Below, in pieces: positions 8,517 to 16,263 of a DNA stretch of 64,000 bases (positions within the stretch are counted from its first letter, which is position 1; every line of letters begins with the position of its first letter). A program made the translations under genes and the position numbers. The stretch spans positions 1-64,000 of the forward strand of contig JAUHXV010000007.1 of the NCBI GenBank assembly GCA_030426765.1, read 5' to 3'. Below the pieces are notes generated by a model that did no database searches, was not told where the DNA came from, and saw only the letters and a list, made by a program, of their open reading frames with translations. The stretch is from Bacteroidia bacterium (lineage in GTDB: Bacteria; Bacteroidota; Bacteroidia; Chitinophagales; Saprospiraceae).

Positions 8517-10367
8517 ATGGCCAGGAAAAAAGCAAAATCAGCCCCTAAGCGACAGCCCCTGATCATGGGATTGATCTTAGTGGTCATCTCCTTTGTGCTG
8601 TACTTCCAGACCACCGGCCATGAGTTTGTCAATTACGATGATGATACCCTGATCACCAAAAATCGCGTCGTTGTGGATCCGGCTGCACCGTTGAGTGCAT
8701 GCTTTGAATGGAACGTATTTTCGCCCCACTTCAAACCCCTGGTGCTCATGTCGTGGAGAGCCGAATACCAGTTTTTCGGAGAAAATCCCGCCGTATTTCA
8801 TTTTAACAATATCGTGCTCCATGCTCTCAATGTATTGCTGGTCTTTATGATCTCTATAAGTCTGTTGCCCAGATTTATTAAAAAAAAGAAACGCATACCG
8901 GTAGCTGCCTTTTTTGTCGCTTTGTTATTTGCCTTGCACCCGATGCATGTAGAGTCCGTCGCCTGGGCTGTGGAGCGAAAAGACGTCCTGTACAGTTTCT
9001 TTTTTCTTCTTTCCTGGTGGACATATCTACAGTATCTCGAAAGCAAGAAGTATCTGTTTCTCGCCCTGTGCGCATTCTTTTTCTTACTGGTACTTCTCTC
9101 CAAATCGATGGGTATCACACTGCCGGCAGTACTCTTTCTGACAGACTACTTGTATCAACGAAAAAACATACCCGCTCTGATCAAAGAGAAAATCCCGGTT
9201 CTGGCCTTGCTGGTCTTTGGTGTAATCATTTACGGACTGGGTGCTTACTTTACCAGCTTCTTTTCCGGCGGAGTGGCCGGCGCTAATACTAACGTAAGCG
9301 AGTCTTTGCAGGCAGCTTCGCAAGCGAATCCCATTTTTGAAATTTTCATCATGGGTTTTTTAAAACTCTTCCTGCTGTTCGCACATGTGCTCGTTCCGGC
9401 GCATATCTCGGTCATCTACGAAGGAGCAGAAATCCAGGAATGGTTTGGCGGATTTGTCTACGTTATACCTCTCCTTTTGGCTGGACTTATCTTCCTGGCC
9501 TGGCGCTGGAGAGAAAAAAACAGCGTATATCTTTTTGGCTTGCTGTTCTTTTTCATCACCGTATCCCCTGCCATAGCTATCGGTAAGTACGGTGGTGTCG
9601 GCGTTTTTGTTGGCGATCGATATACGTATACACCTATGCTTGGCCTTCTTTTAGCAATTGTCGTTTTATTGTTTTCACTTCCCATTAAATCTCCGCGACT
9701 TCAATACATCGCTCCGGGAATACTGGCTGCGGTGTATTTCATTCTTTCCTTTCAGGCGGTTGGTGTCTGGAAAAATGCGGAGACCTTGTGGACAAATGCT
9801 ATTGAAAAAACCAAATGCGCTGCACCTGCGTTCAATGGTCGTGGTGTGTATTACCTGGAAGTCACAAATGAAAAGGACAAAGCACTCGAAGATTTCAACC
9901 GCAGTCTCGCCTGCGACAGTACGCATGCCAGAGCGTCGTACAATCGCGGACTCATCTTACAAGGCAAAAAAAGATTTGCTGAAGCCATCAGCGATTACAA
10001 CAGGGCGATTCGCATCGATCCCCGGTATGTAGAAGCCTATGTCAATCGCGGCAATATCCTGCGCGACGAAGGGGACTATCAATACGCCCTTGAGGATTAC
10101 AATATCGCGCTGCAGTTAAATCCTACGTTTCCCAAAGCGTACTTCAACCGGGGCGGATTGTACCTCAACCAAAAAAACTTTGAAGCTGCAATCCAGGATT
10201 ATACTTCGGCGATTGCCTATGATGCGACTTACGCCAAGGCCTATTACAATCGCGGACTTAGTTACTATAATCTGAACAACAAGGAGGAAGCCTGCAGCAA
10301 TTTTTCCTATGCTGCGCAATATGGTTTTTCCGGCTCTGCAGATGTGATTAAAGAGTATTGTAAATAG
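8517..10367 (+). CDS. Multi-pass membrane protein with C-terminal TPR repeats (TMTC-like)
   Basis: 616 residues. A short basic N-terminus (MARKKAKSAPKRQ) precedes about ten transmembrane segments up to residue ~410. The segment HPMHVESVAWAVERKDVLY (from about residue 141) is the hallmark of the TMTC/O-mannosyltransferase-like membrane domain shared by many Bacteroidota and Planctomycetes proteins. An early FVNYDDDTLI motif also fits an acidic catalytic loop of GT-C enzymes. Residues ~430-615 form four to five tetratricopeptide repeats (ARASYNRGLILQGKKRFAEA, YVEAYVNRGNILRDEGDYQY and similar). By family knowledge this may be a lipid-linked-sugar glycosyltransferase that recognises partners through its TPRs; the substrate is unknown. 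Confidence 0.8.
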   Translation: MARKKAKSAPKRQPLIMGLILVVISFVLYFQTTGHEFVNYDDDTLITKNRVVVDPAAPLSACFEWNVFSPHFKPLVLMSWRAEYQFFGENPAVFHFNNIVLHALNVLLVFMISISLLPRFIKKKKRIPVAAFFVALLFALHPMHVESVAWAVERKDVLYSFFFLLSWWTYLQYLESKKYLFLALCAFFFLLVLLSKSMGITLPAVLFLTDYLYQRKNIPALIKEKIPVLALLVFGVIIYGLGAYFTSFFSGGVAGANTNVSESLQAASQANPIFEIFIMGFLKLFLLFAHVLVPAHISVIYEGAEIQEWFGGFVYVIPLLLAGLIFLAWRWREKNSVYLFGLLFFFITVSPAIAIGKYGGVGVFVGDRYTYTPMLGLLLAIVVLLFSLPIKSPRLQYIAPGILAAVYFILSFQAVGVWKNAETLWTNAIEKTKCAAPAFNGRGVYYLEVTNEKDKALEDFNRSLACDSTHARASYNRGLILQGKKRFAEAISDYNRAIRIDPRYVEAYVNRGNILRDEGDYQYALEDYNIALQLNPTFPKAYFNRGGLYLNQKNFEAAIQDYTSAIAYDATYAKAYYNRGLSYYNLNNKEEACSNFSYAAQYGFSGSADVIKEYCK

Positions 10368-10393
10368 GAATCCGACTGCGTTCAACTTTCGGT

Positions 10394-11050
10394 CTAGAGA
10401 ATAAGATACGCGGCCGAAATACTCACCACCCCGACCACAAGTCCCAGATAGACCTCTTTCGGCTTATGCGCTTTTAAAATCAGCCGGGATGTACAGACCA
10501 TCCCTGTGCAAAGAATCGTCACGTAAAGAATCACATCCACCGGAACAGAAAGCTGATAGCCACCAAATCCTTCAATGCGCGCAGTTTGATACCCAAACGC
10601 CATTTTGATCAGCACGACCATCGAAAGCAATCCGCCCATCCCTGCAGCATGTACACTGACCTTGGTAAAATTGTTGATAAAAAAACAGGACCATAATCCG
10701 ATCAAAGTACCCAGTACAGCAATTCGCAACGAAACAGGAAATACCTCGGATCGGGTCAGGTGCAGGTAAAGCGACAGATACAGAATGCCCGCTGCCACAT
10801 AAGGGCCTATTCGCTCTTTCTGATCTTCAAGGTTAAAGGAAGAAACCCATCCCAGCATTTTCATCATGAGCACCGCGATACCGGGCAGGGTCACCGTAGT
10901 CATGATAATAATGATCATCAACGCGCCGGACTCAGAGACGCTACGCCACCCAAAGGCAAACGGATTCGTCCATAGGAGCAACAAGGATACGTAGGTTAAA
11001 ATTAAAAGGGGATGGAAAACAATGGAAAAAAAATGTGCTACTGCCCTCAT
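10394..11050 (-). CDS. PAP2-like integral membrane protein
   Basis: 218 residues with six or so hydrophobic segments. Two stretches resemble remnants of the PAP2 phosphatase core: FTKVSVHAAGMGGL in place of the PSGH motif, and SRLILKAHKPKEVYLGLVVG, which keeps the SR-x5-H-x3-E/D pattern of the third motif. The first (K-x6-RP) motif is not obvious; LEDQKERIGPYV may correspond. It is therefore either a divergent lipid phosphatase or a non-catalytic relative. Its ATG overlaps the stop of the upstream OmpA gene by 4 bp, so the two are translationally coupled in the comF - DinB - OmpA - PAP2 minus-strand series. Confidence 0.6.
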   Translation of the reverse strand: MRAVAHFFSIVFHPLLILTYVSLLLLWTNPFAFGWRSVSESGALMIIIIMTTVTLPGIAVLMMKMLGWVSSFNLEDQKERIGPYVAAGILYLSLYLHLTRSEVFPVSLRIAVLGTLIGLWSCFFINNFTKVSVHAAGMGGLLSMVVLIKMAFGYQTARIEGFGGYQLSVPVDVILYVTILCTGMVCTSRLILKAHKPKEVYLGLVVGVVSISAAYLIL

Positions 11051-12807
11051 ATATCATAGTTAATCATCATGACCTCAACGCGCCGATTTTTTTGCCTGCC
11101 TTTTTCCGTTCGGTTTTCAAACAAAGCCTTTGTCGCGCCCTTTCCGGTGATGCGCATACGCTCTTTGCTGATGCCCTGAAAGATCAGGTAATCCCGTATG
11201 GCACGCGCACGCTCAAGTGACAGGTTCATCAGCGCTTCTTCATCACCAACATTGTCGGTATGCCCTTCAATGATAATCTCCATATTGGGGTGTTCTACCA
11301 TCTGCTCATGCAGGTACTCGAGGGCGCTTCTGGAAGACGACAATATAGTCGCTTTGCCTTTCATAAAATTGATATTATAAAAGGTCACTTTTTCTTCCCG
11401 GATCACCGTGGTCTCTTTTTTCGCCGCATAGTATTTGGGCTGCGCTTTGGGAGGATCCACCTGCGCGGTAATCTGTCCGCTTTTCGGTTCCAGGTAAAGC
11501 GTCAGATCAAGTGTATCCACACCCTGTTGTTCGAGTGCCACCGGATCGATAATGATCTGATTGGATTTGTGGTTTACCTTCCTGGGCTGAAACTTATACG
11601 GTTCATATTCCGTCAGGGAAACTTCAAACTCACCTGTGTATGTGTTAAAGTATTCCAGGTATTCATTGGAAGATTTCTGGCCCCACAGCAATTCACTATG
11701 CACCGGCTTTCCGGTGTATACATTAACGATCTTTCCTCGGACAAACAGCGGTTGCTTTAACTTGGGCATAGGTGTCTGTCGCTGGCGATAAATATCGCTG
11801 GTCCCGTCTTTGCGTGAGGTGAAATAAAGATAGTTTCGACTGGCATCGAAATACGGCTGACTTTCATCAGAAGACGTATTGATCCCGCCTTCGAGCAAGA
11901 CAGGTGCGGTCCATTTTACCCAACTGAAGTTCAGCCTTTCGGACACATAGATATCCTGTCCGCCGACACCGCCCGGACGGTCGGATGAAAAGTACAGAAA
12001 TCGTTTATCCGGCGAAATATGCGGAGAGGTCTCCTGGTGTATCGTGTTGAGCGTAGCACCCATATGGATCGGAGCAGACCATACATTGTCGCGCACAAAG
12101 AAACTCACATACAGGTCGTTTTTTCCTTTTCCATCTGTTCGTTTCATGCTGAGGACCAGCACCTGGCCGTCCGGTGTCATCGTCAGGTCCACATCGGAGC
12201 TGGTGAGGTGAAACTGGTAGATATGCATCGGGCGAGGGAAGATGGCATTGCCTTCATCGTCGAGTTGCACTCTGGAAAAGCCGGCATTCATACCGCCATT
12301 TTGGGTAAACTGATTGAGGACGATGTATTCATTGGGTTCCGGCCCTACTGACACCAGGCTATTGGGCAGCGCATTATTGAGCGGATATCCCGGATGCACC
12401 GGTTCGCCAATGCGAGAATCGTTGAGCGGGGCAAACCAAATATCCTGGTTGTATACAGACCTGGCCGGATCGTCGACCGGTACGCCGGCGATCTCTGAAT
12501 AGATCAAGGACAGCATATCGTGGTAGCCGGTATCCTGCTTACTCATGGTGATTTCGCCTTGCGCATCGTATAGTGCGGGTTCAAATTCAGGATCAGCGGT
12601 TCTGGTAAAGAAGAGGACATCTTCGGCCGGGCTCACCACGGGCGTGGTTTCGTCGTAGTCCTGCGTATTGATGCCCGTGGGTAATTTCTCGATGTGGCCC
12701 TGAGCGGACAGGACATAGGGTGACAGTCCTATACTCGCCCAACAGAAAAGGATAGTCCAAAAACTAGATTTTGTCTGCACGATTCTATGCCAACGGAATA
12801 CCATCAT
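11047..12807 (-). CDS. OmpA family protein with PD40 propeller repeats (second copy)
   Basis: 586 residues. A signal peptide ends near SAQG (about residue 36). The middle has PD40 repeats (LTMTPDGQVLVLSMKR, ISPDKRFLYFSSDRPGG, FDASRNYLYFTSRKDG), then a CarboxypepD-like segment, and a C-terminal OmpA domain from about residue 470 (FYNINFMKGKATI, IIIEGHTDNVGDE, RQKNRRVEVMMI). It shares architecture, but not close sequence, with the OmpA protein at 5167-6927. Expected location is the periplasmic face of the outer membrane, bound to peptidoglycan. The chosen ATG overlaps the upstream DinB-like gene by 23 bp; a GTG at 12780 would remove the overlap and still give a good signal peptide. Confidence 0.85.
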   Translation of the reverse strand: MMVFRWHRIVQTKSSFWTILFCWASIGLSPYVLSAQGHIEKLPTGINTQDYDETTPVVSPAEDVLFFTRTADPEFEPALYDAQGEITMSKQDTGYHDMLSLIYSEIAGVPVDDPARSVYNQDIWFAPLNDSRIGEPVHPGYPLNNALPNSLVSVGPEPNEYIVLNQFTQNGGMNAGFSRVQLDDEGNAIFPRPMHIYQFHLTSSDVDLTMTPDGQVLVLSMKRTDGKGKNDLYVSFFVRDNVWSAPIHMGATLNTIHQETSPHISPDKRFLYFSSDRPGGVGGQDIYVSERLNFSWVKWTAPVLLEGGINTSSDESQPYFDASRNYLYFTSRKDGTSDIYRQRQTPMPKLKQPLFVRGKIVNVYTGKPVHSELLWGQKSSNEYLEYFNTYTGEFEVSLTEYEPYKFQPRKVNHKSNQIIIDPVALEQQGVDTLDLTLYLEPKSGQITAQVDPPKAQPKYYAAKKETTVIREEKVTFYNINFMKGKATILSSSRSALEYLHEQMVEHPNMEIIIEGHTDNVGDEEALMNLSLERARAIRDYLIFQGISKERMRITGKGATKALFENRTEKGRQKNRRVEVMMINYDI

Positions 12808-13291
12808 AAAAACCCATGGGTTGGTCCAGTATCATTTTTGTAATATAAGCAATTTGGCCTGTATGGTAGGAAAAATGCTCCGTGACATGGACCAGAATGG
12901 ATGTACCGGAGGCTTCAAAAGTCTGCACAGGCCGCACGCGCAGCAGCTCTTCTGTGGTCACTTCCTGAATGACAGGTTTAATACGTAACATCGTGGTCGT
13001 CAGCCGATCAGCGAGTTCCGATTTAGGAATTCCATCCTGGGTGTCGAATTCTGTTTGACGTTCGCGTGTATCCGGATGGCCTCCCAGACCTGAGTAGATC
13101 CATTGATTGACATTGCCGCATAGATGGAGGACCAGATTGCCCACGCTGTTGGATGATGCATTTGGCCGCCACCAGATCTGCTCTTCTGACAGCCGATCCA
13201 GGCATTTGAGGATCCTGGGCAGAGATTCGTCATACAGTCGGACGATGATGTCCTGTATCAATGCATCTCTGAGATTATGCTCTACTGTCAT
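12785..13291 (-). CDS. DinB-like (DUF1572) four-helix metal-binding family protein
   Basis: 168 residues. The sequence follows the DinB/YfiT fold: a first helix with DESLPRILKCLDRL, the conserved SEEQIWWRPN segment, the helix SVGNLVLHLCGNVNQWIYSGLGG carrying the first metal-ligand His, and near the C-terminus VTEHFSYHTGQIAYI, the H-x3-H-x-GQ pattern that supplies two further ligands. Members bind a divalent metal; some are thiol-dependent transferases, but most have no known reaction. It sits between comF and the OmpA gene on the minus strand, 87 bp from comF. Confidence 0.8.
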   Translation of the reverse strand: MTVEHNLRDALIQDIIVRLYDESLPRILKCLDRLSEEQIWWRPNASSNSVGNLVLHLCGNVNQWIYSGLGGHPDTRERQTEFDTQDGIPKSELADRLTTTMLRIKPVIQEVTTEELLRVRPVQTFEASGTSILVHVTEHFSYHTGQIAYITKMILDQPMGFYDGIPLA

Positions 13292-13378
13292 ACACGCGGT
13301 GGCTGGTATCCGGCGGCTAAAATGACAATTATTTATAATATAACCACCACCGTGGAGTATTTCCTTGTCAAGGACGAT

Positions 13379-14074
13379 TTATAATTCACCGCAGGCGATA
13401 GTCACCATGCGGATGGAAGCTACGGGTACTTCCAACAATGCCAAAGCGCAGGCTTCGAGTGTGGCGCCTGTCGTCAGGACATCATCCACCAGCAGAATAT
13501 GATGATCGCGAACATCCGCAGAACCTGAAACAGCAAAAGATGCCTGGATCGTTTCAATGCGCTTCAGCCGATTCATTCCCGTCAGACTGGCATCGTGTGT
13601 TCGCCGCAACATGGCAGAGGGATAGCAGGGCACTCCCATCGCTTCACCGATGGCCTGTCCGAAAACTGCACTTTGATTATATCCGCGTTGTCGAAATTTT
13701 TTCCAGTGAAGCGGTACGGGAATGATCATGTCAATCTCTTTCCAAAGCGATTCATCTTTGAGCTTTTTACCATACCATCTTCCAATCGTCGTGATGAGGC
13801 TCGTGTTGTTATTATATTTAATCTGATGCAGCAATCGCTGTGTGCCCCCTCCTTTGGTGAAAAACAGAAATGCCGCGCCGGCCTGCACAGGCACTCTTCC
13901 CCGAAAATGGGTAACAAACGGATTCTGTGCATGCAGATGATAACCTGTTTCCGGTAATTCGTGAAGACAATCCAGACAAAAAATATGTTGCGGAAGTGGG
14001 TGACTCGCTCCGCATCCCACACATAAAGGTGGATACACCAGATCAATGAAACGATGGATTATCGATGCTTTCAC
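13379..14074 (-). CDS. ComF family protein (phosphoribosyltransferase fold)
   Basis: About 231 residues from a GTG at 14074. An N-terminal zinc-ribbon-like segment (YPPLCVGCGASHPLPQ, then FCLDCL) is followed by the type I phosphoribosyltransferase core, with the PRPP-binding loop HHILLVDDVLTTGATLEAC near the C-terminus and PVPLHWKKFRQRGYNQS in the middle, the family hallmarks. ComF is linked to DNA uptake during competence. The reading frame can be extended to an ATG at 14128, but those 18 codons run straight through an intrinsic terminator hairpin, so the GTG just after the hairpin is the more credible start. Expression may be controlled by that leader. Confidence 0.85.
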   Translation of the reverse strand: MKASIIHRFIDLVYPPLCVGCGASHPLPQHIFCLDCLHELPETGYHLHAQNPFVTHFRGRVPVQAGAAFLFFTKGGGTQRLLHQIKYNNNTSLITTIGRWYGKKLKDESLWKEIDMIIPVPLHWKKFRQRGYNQSAVFGQAIGEAMGVPCYPSAMLRRTHDASLTGMNRLKRIETIQASFAVSGSADVRDHHILLVDDVLTTGATLEACALALLEVPVASIRMVTIACGEL

Positions 14075-14089
14075 AAAACGCTTACTAAT

Positions 14090-14125
14090 AAAAAAGCCGG
14101 ATGCGTTGGGGCGGACATCCGGCTT
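14090..14125 (-). terminator. Intrinsic terminator in the leader of comF
   Basis: On the minus strand a 10-bp perfect stem (AAGCCGGATG paired with CATCCGGCTT; arms 14116-14125 and 14094-14103) with a 12-nt loop runs directly into six T residues (14090-14095 on the plus strand are A). It is on the same strand as comF and about 16 nt before its likely GTG start, with no complete gene upstream for it to terminate, which suggests attenuation of comF or a short separate RNA. Confidence 0.75.
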
Positions 14126-14252
14126 CATTCAACTGGCAAATGAAGAAACATTCTCCGGTGGAAGCATTAGTATCAAATCGGGTGCTATCGAAGACCGGAA
14201 ACAAAATCGGAATGCTCTTCTCTATACATAGTGTCCTGAGCAGGCCGAAATG
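14096..14252 (-). ncRNA. Candidate ~160-nt leader RNA or small RNA upstream of comF
   Basis: The segment starts shortly after a promoter-like sequence (14259-14291) and ends at the intrinsic terminator (14090-14125). Besides the terminator stem it can form a second hairpin, TTTCCGGT with ACCGGAGA (8 pairs, one G-U). It matches no riboswitch I recognise. Very short ORFs exist (14 and 12 codons) without convincing initiation signals. It could be a cis-acting attenuator of comF or an independent small RNA. Confidence 0.4.
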
Positions 14253-14258
14253 TTACCC

Positions 14259-14291
14259 CAAAATGACTTTATTTCAACTTTATTTTCAAAA
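14259..14291 (-). promoter_or_regulatory. Candidate promoter for the comF leader
   Basis: On the minus strand TTTTG (14287-14291), a 20-bp spacer, then TCATTTTG (14259-14266), one mismatch from TANNTTTG. Transcription would start near 14252, about 160 nt before the terminator. Confidence 0.4.
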
Positions 14292-14337
14292 CCGATTTTG
14301 AGGCTTTGTAATTCGTATACTTGTGCAGAAGCATAGA

Positions 14338-14379
14338 CAAACAGATGTAAAACAGCCTCAACAACTGTTTATCTGTTTG
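14338..14379 (+). promoter_or_regulatory. Long inverted repeat just upstream of the sigma factor gene
   Basis: CAAACAGAT (14338-14346) pairs perfectly with ATCTGTTTG (14371-14379), and inside it AAACAG (14350-14355) pairs with CTGTTT (14365-14370), giving a 15-bp interrupted stem with a 9-nt loop. It ends 9 bp before the ATG at 14389, so it covers the ribosome-binding region. It could be an operator or an mRNA hairpin that limits translation of the sigma factor. Confidence 0.5.
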
Positions 14380-14388
14380 ATTTAAGAC

Positions 14389-14997
14389 ATGGATCATTTG
14401 CACTGTCATACGTTTTTAAAGGATACTGACTTCATTCCTGAAATACGCGCCGGGGGCGACAAAGCAGACCGGGCGATCAGTTGCCTGTACCTGCGATACA
14501 GAGAGCGCACCTATGCATATATCAACAATCTCATCTCAAAAAACACGATGTTCAAGGGTGCCGCCGATGACCTTGTGCAGGACGGGTTTATCGTTATGAT
14601 CGAAAAGATCCGCGAAGAAAATGTACGTGTACAATCTCTGGCAGGATACTGGATTGGGATCAGCAAAATGCTGTTTCTAAATCAACTCAAAAAAGACCGA
14701 CGCATTGTCCAGATGCACGAAATGGAAGAACCGTATGGATGGGATGAGTTCTCTCCGGAATCCATCCTCTATGACGCAGAAGAGAATTACACACTCGAAA
14801 AAGCATTTGAAAAACTTGGTCCGCGTTGTAAGGAAGTCCTGATGTTGTGGATCAACCAATACTCCATGCATGAAATCGCGGCTAAAATGAAATTATCCTC
14901 AGACGCAATGGCCCGAAAAATAAAATTTCAATGTTTTAAAAAACTGAAAATATTAGTACGCACGTATAACACCTCAACATCAAAGAACATACAATGA
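14389..14997 (+). CDS. RNA polymerase sigma factor, sigma-70 family (ECF-type)
   Basis: 202 residues. Region 2 is recognisable around residues 30-95: AISCLYLRYRERTYAYINNLI, then AADDLVQDGFIVMIEKI, which binds core polymerase and the -10 element. Region 4 is at about 140-185: FEKLGPRCKEVLMLWINQYSMHEIAAKMKLSS, a helix-turn-helix followed by the KFQCFKKLKIL helix. There is no region 1 or 3, as in ECF sigma factors. The next gene, 40 bp downstream, encodes a single-pass membrane protein with an anti-sigma-like N-terminus, so the pair probably forms one regulatory unit. The target genes cannot be inferred here. Confidence 0.85.
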   Translation: MDHLHCHTFLKDTDFIPEIRAGGDKADRAISCLYLRYRERTYAYINNLISKNTMFKGAADDLVQDGFIVMIEKIREENVRVQSLAGYWIGISKMLFLNQLKKDRRIVQMHEMEEPYGWDEFSPESILYDAEENYTLEKAFEKLGPRCKEVLMLWINQYSMHEIAAKMKLSSDAMARKIKFQCFKKLKILVRTYNTSTSKNIQ

Positions 14998-15037
14998 AAC
15001 AGGTAAACATCAACCACCTACAAAAACACAGAACATC

Positions 15038-15739
15038 ATGGAAGAAAATCCATTAGCCGATTTAATCGATCAGTATCTGCAAGGCCAAATCAGCGCCGAA
15101 GATGATCAGGTACTGAAGAAGCGCATTGCTTCCGATCCTGAGGCTGCCAAAATGATGGAAGACAGCCAGCTGGCGTACCGTGCGCTGCAGCTGCAGCGAC
15201 AAAAGCAATTAAAGGCAAAGTTGCAGGCATTAGATCGGCCTCTCCATCAGCCCTCGCGCAGGCGTCCGGTCTGGCTGATTGTGTCGTTGTGTATCCTTGG
15301 CGGGTTAAGTTTTTACTTATATATGTCTGCTATCTATTTCACGTCTGAATCTGTCGCTGCAAGGAACATTGTTTCCTATCAGACTTATTCCACGCAGACG
15401 AATAATCCTTCTGAAACAAATCTCCTTTGGAAAAATGCTGAATTGGATTTTCGCAAAGGAGAATTTCAAAATGCCCTCCTGCAGTATCAGACCATTTCAG
15501 CCGACAGTGATCCGACGACAGTTGCGCTGGCTCAGTGGAATATCCTCATGGCCGAACTCGCTCTGCGCGGCATCGACCTTCCTTGGACAGAACAATTAGA
15601 AGGATTTAAAACTTCATCGAACGTTGAAGTAGCCCAAAAAGCCGAAGCACTTAGTAAATGTCTGAACTCTGGGTACTACAGGTTTTTTTCGCGCGGTTTG
15701 TATCAGAATCTTTCCTCGATTAAGCCAAGGCTTATATGA
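15038..15739 (+). CDS. Single-pass membrane protein, probable anti-sigma-like partner
   Basis: 233 residues. The N-terminus (LADLIDQYLQGQISAEDDQVLKKRI...DPEAAKMM) resembles the short helical domain of Bacteroidota anti-sigma/FecR-like proteins that counts as a sigma-binding segment. A basic stretch (SRRRP) leads into one transmembrane helix at about residues 78-98. The periplasmic part has a TPR-like stretch (LLWKNAELDFRKGEFQNALLQYQTI), seen in other such partners. It follows the sigma factor gene directly. Its stop codon falls exactly where the G-rich octamer array begins, so the original C-terminus may have been changed by an insertion. The anti-sigma function is inferred from context. Confidence 0.6.
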   Translation: MEENPLADLIDQYLQGQISAEDDQVLKKRIASDPEAAKMMEDSQLAYRALQLQRQKQLKAKLQALDRPLHQPSRRRPVWLIVSLCILGGLSFYLYMSAIYFTSESVAARNIVSYQTYSTQTNNPSETNLLWKNAELDFRKGEFQNALLQYQTISADSDPTTVALAQWNILMAELALRGIDLPWTEQLEGFKTSSNVEVAQKAEALSKCLNSGYYRFFSRGLYQNLSSIKPRLI

Positions 15740-15845
15740 GGGGGTGATTGGGAGAGGGGGTGATTGGGTGAGGGGGTGATTGGGTGAGGGTGTGATTGGG
15801 TGAGGGTGTGATTGGGCGAGGGTGTGATTGGGCGAGGGTGTGATT
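15740..15845 (+). repeat. G-rich octamer array, left flank of the four-helix-bundle unit
   Basis: A strict 16-bp period made of paired 8-mers (GGGGTGAT then TGGGTGAG, with variants GGTGTGAT and TGGGCGAG) is repeated about 6.5 times; the TGATT core recurs at 15745, 15761, 15777, 15793, 15809, 15825 and 15841. Units are near-identical with no spacers. It begins at the stop codon of the preceding gene. Confidence 0.9.
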
Positions 15846-15892
15846 TAAGAAAATTAATATCCGGGACTAATTTTTTATGAAAGAGAGAAGAA

Positions 15893-16259
15893 ATGAAGCA
15901 AATAGAGTTCAATGATCAATTTCGAGAGAGGACAAAAATACTAGCATTGGATATCATCCGAACTGTCTCTCCAATAAAATACTCAGACGCTACTCAGTGT
16001 GATTAGAAAGCAGTTATTCAGATCAGCGACCTCAGTAGCGGCTAATTTCAGATCATCATGCAGGGCCAGATCTCAAAAGGAACTCTACGCAAAACTGTGT
16101 ATTGTCGTAGAAGAATCCGATGAAGTCCTCTTCTGGCTGGAACTGCTTGTGGATGGGAAAATGATGGACGCTGAACAACTTCAAAAAATCCAACAGGATG
16201 CCCTTGAAGTTTTAAAAGTAATGTCCTCATACAAATACAGCGTAGGCCAAACATTATGA
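15893..16259 (+). pseudogene. Four-helix-bundle protein (S23/IVS-type family), frameshifted
   Basis: An ATG at 15893 opens MKQIEFNDQFRERTKILALD and continues through IIRTVSPIKYSDATQ, but this frame stops at 16001-16006 (GAT TAG). One base over, the frame continues as VIRKQLFRSATSVAANFRSS, then CRARSQKELYAKLCIVVEES and DEVLFWLELL, to a stop at 16257-16259. The two halves join into a normal ~120-residue four-helix-bundle protein of the family first found inside 23S rRNA intervening sequences; the family motif [RS]-SGTS-x-x-AN and the EE-x-DE-x-x-[FY]WLE stretch are both present. One extra T near 15998 explains the break. It is either a recent pseudogene or a sequence error. The gene lies between inverted octamer arrays and looks like a small inserted unit. 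Confidence 0.8.
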
Positions 16260-16263
16260 ATGC

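Noticed and set aside
12019-12351. 110-codon plus-strand ORF
   Set aside because: Antisense to PD40 repeats of the OmpA gene.
13379-14128. comF starting at the ATG at 14128
   Set aside because: The extra 18 codons run through a strong intrinsic terminator on the same strand; the GTG at 14074 gives the normal N-terminus.
14046-14301. Two small plus-strand ORFs (61 and 66 codons) in the comF-sigma gap
   Set aside because: No ribosome-binding context, no homology I can recognise, and they cover the minus-strand leader and terminator.
15740-15845. Possible CRISPR array
   Set aside because: Repeats are contiguous with a 16-bp period and no unique spacers, and there are no cas genes.
15703-15912. 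69-codon minus-strand ORF rich in HPxPITPSPN repeats
   Set aside because: It is the translation of the octamer array; the repeat peptide is an artefact of the 16-bp period.
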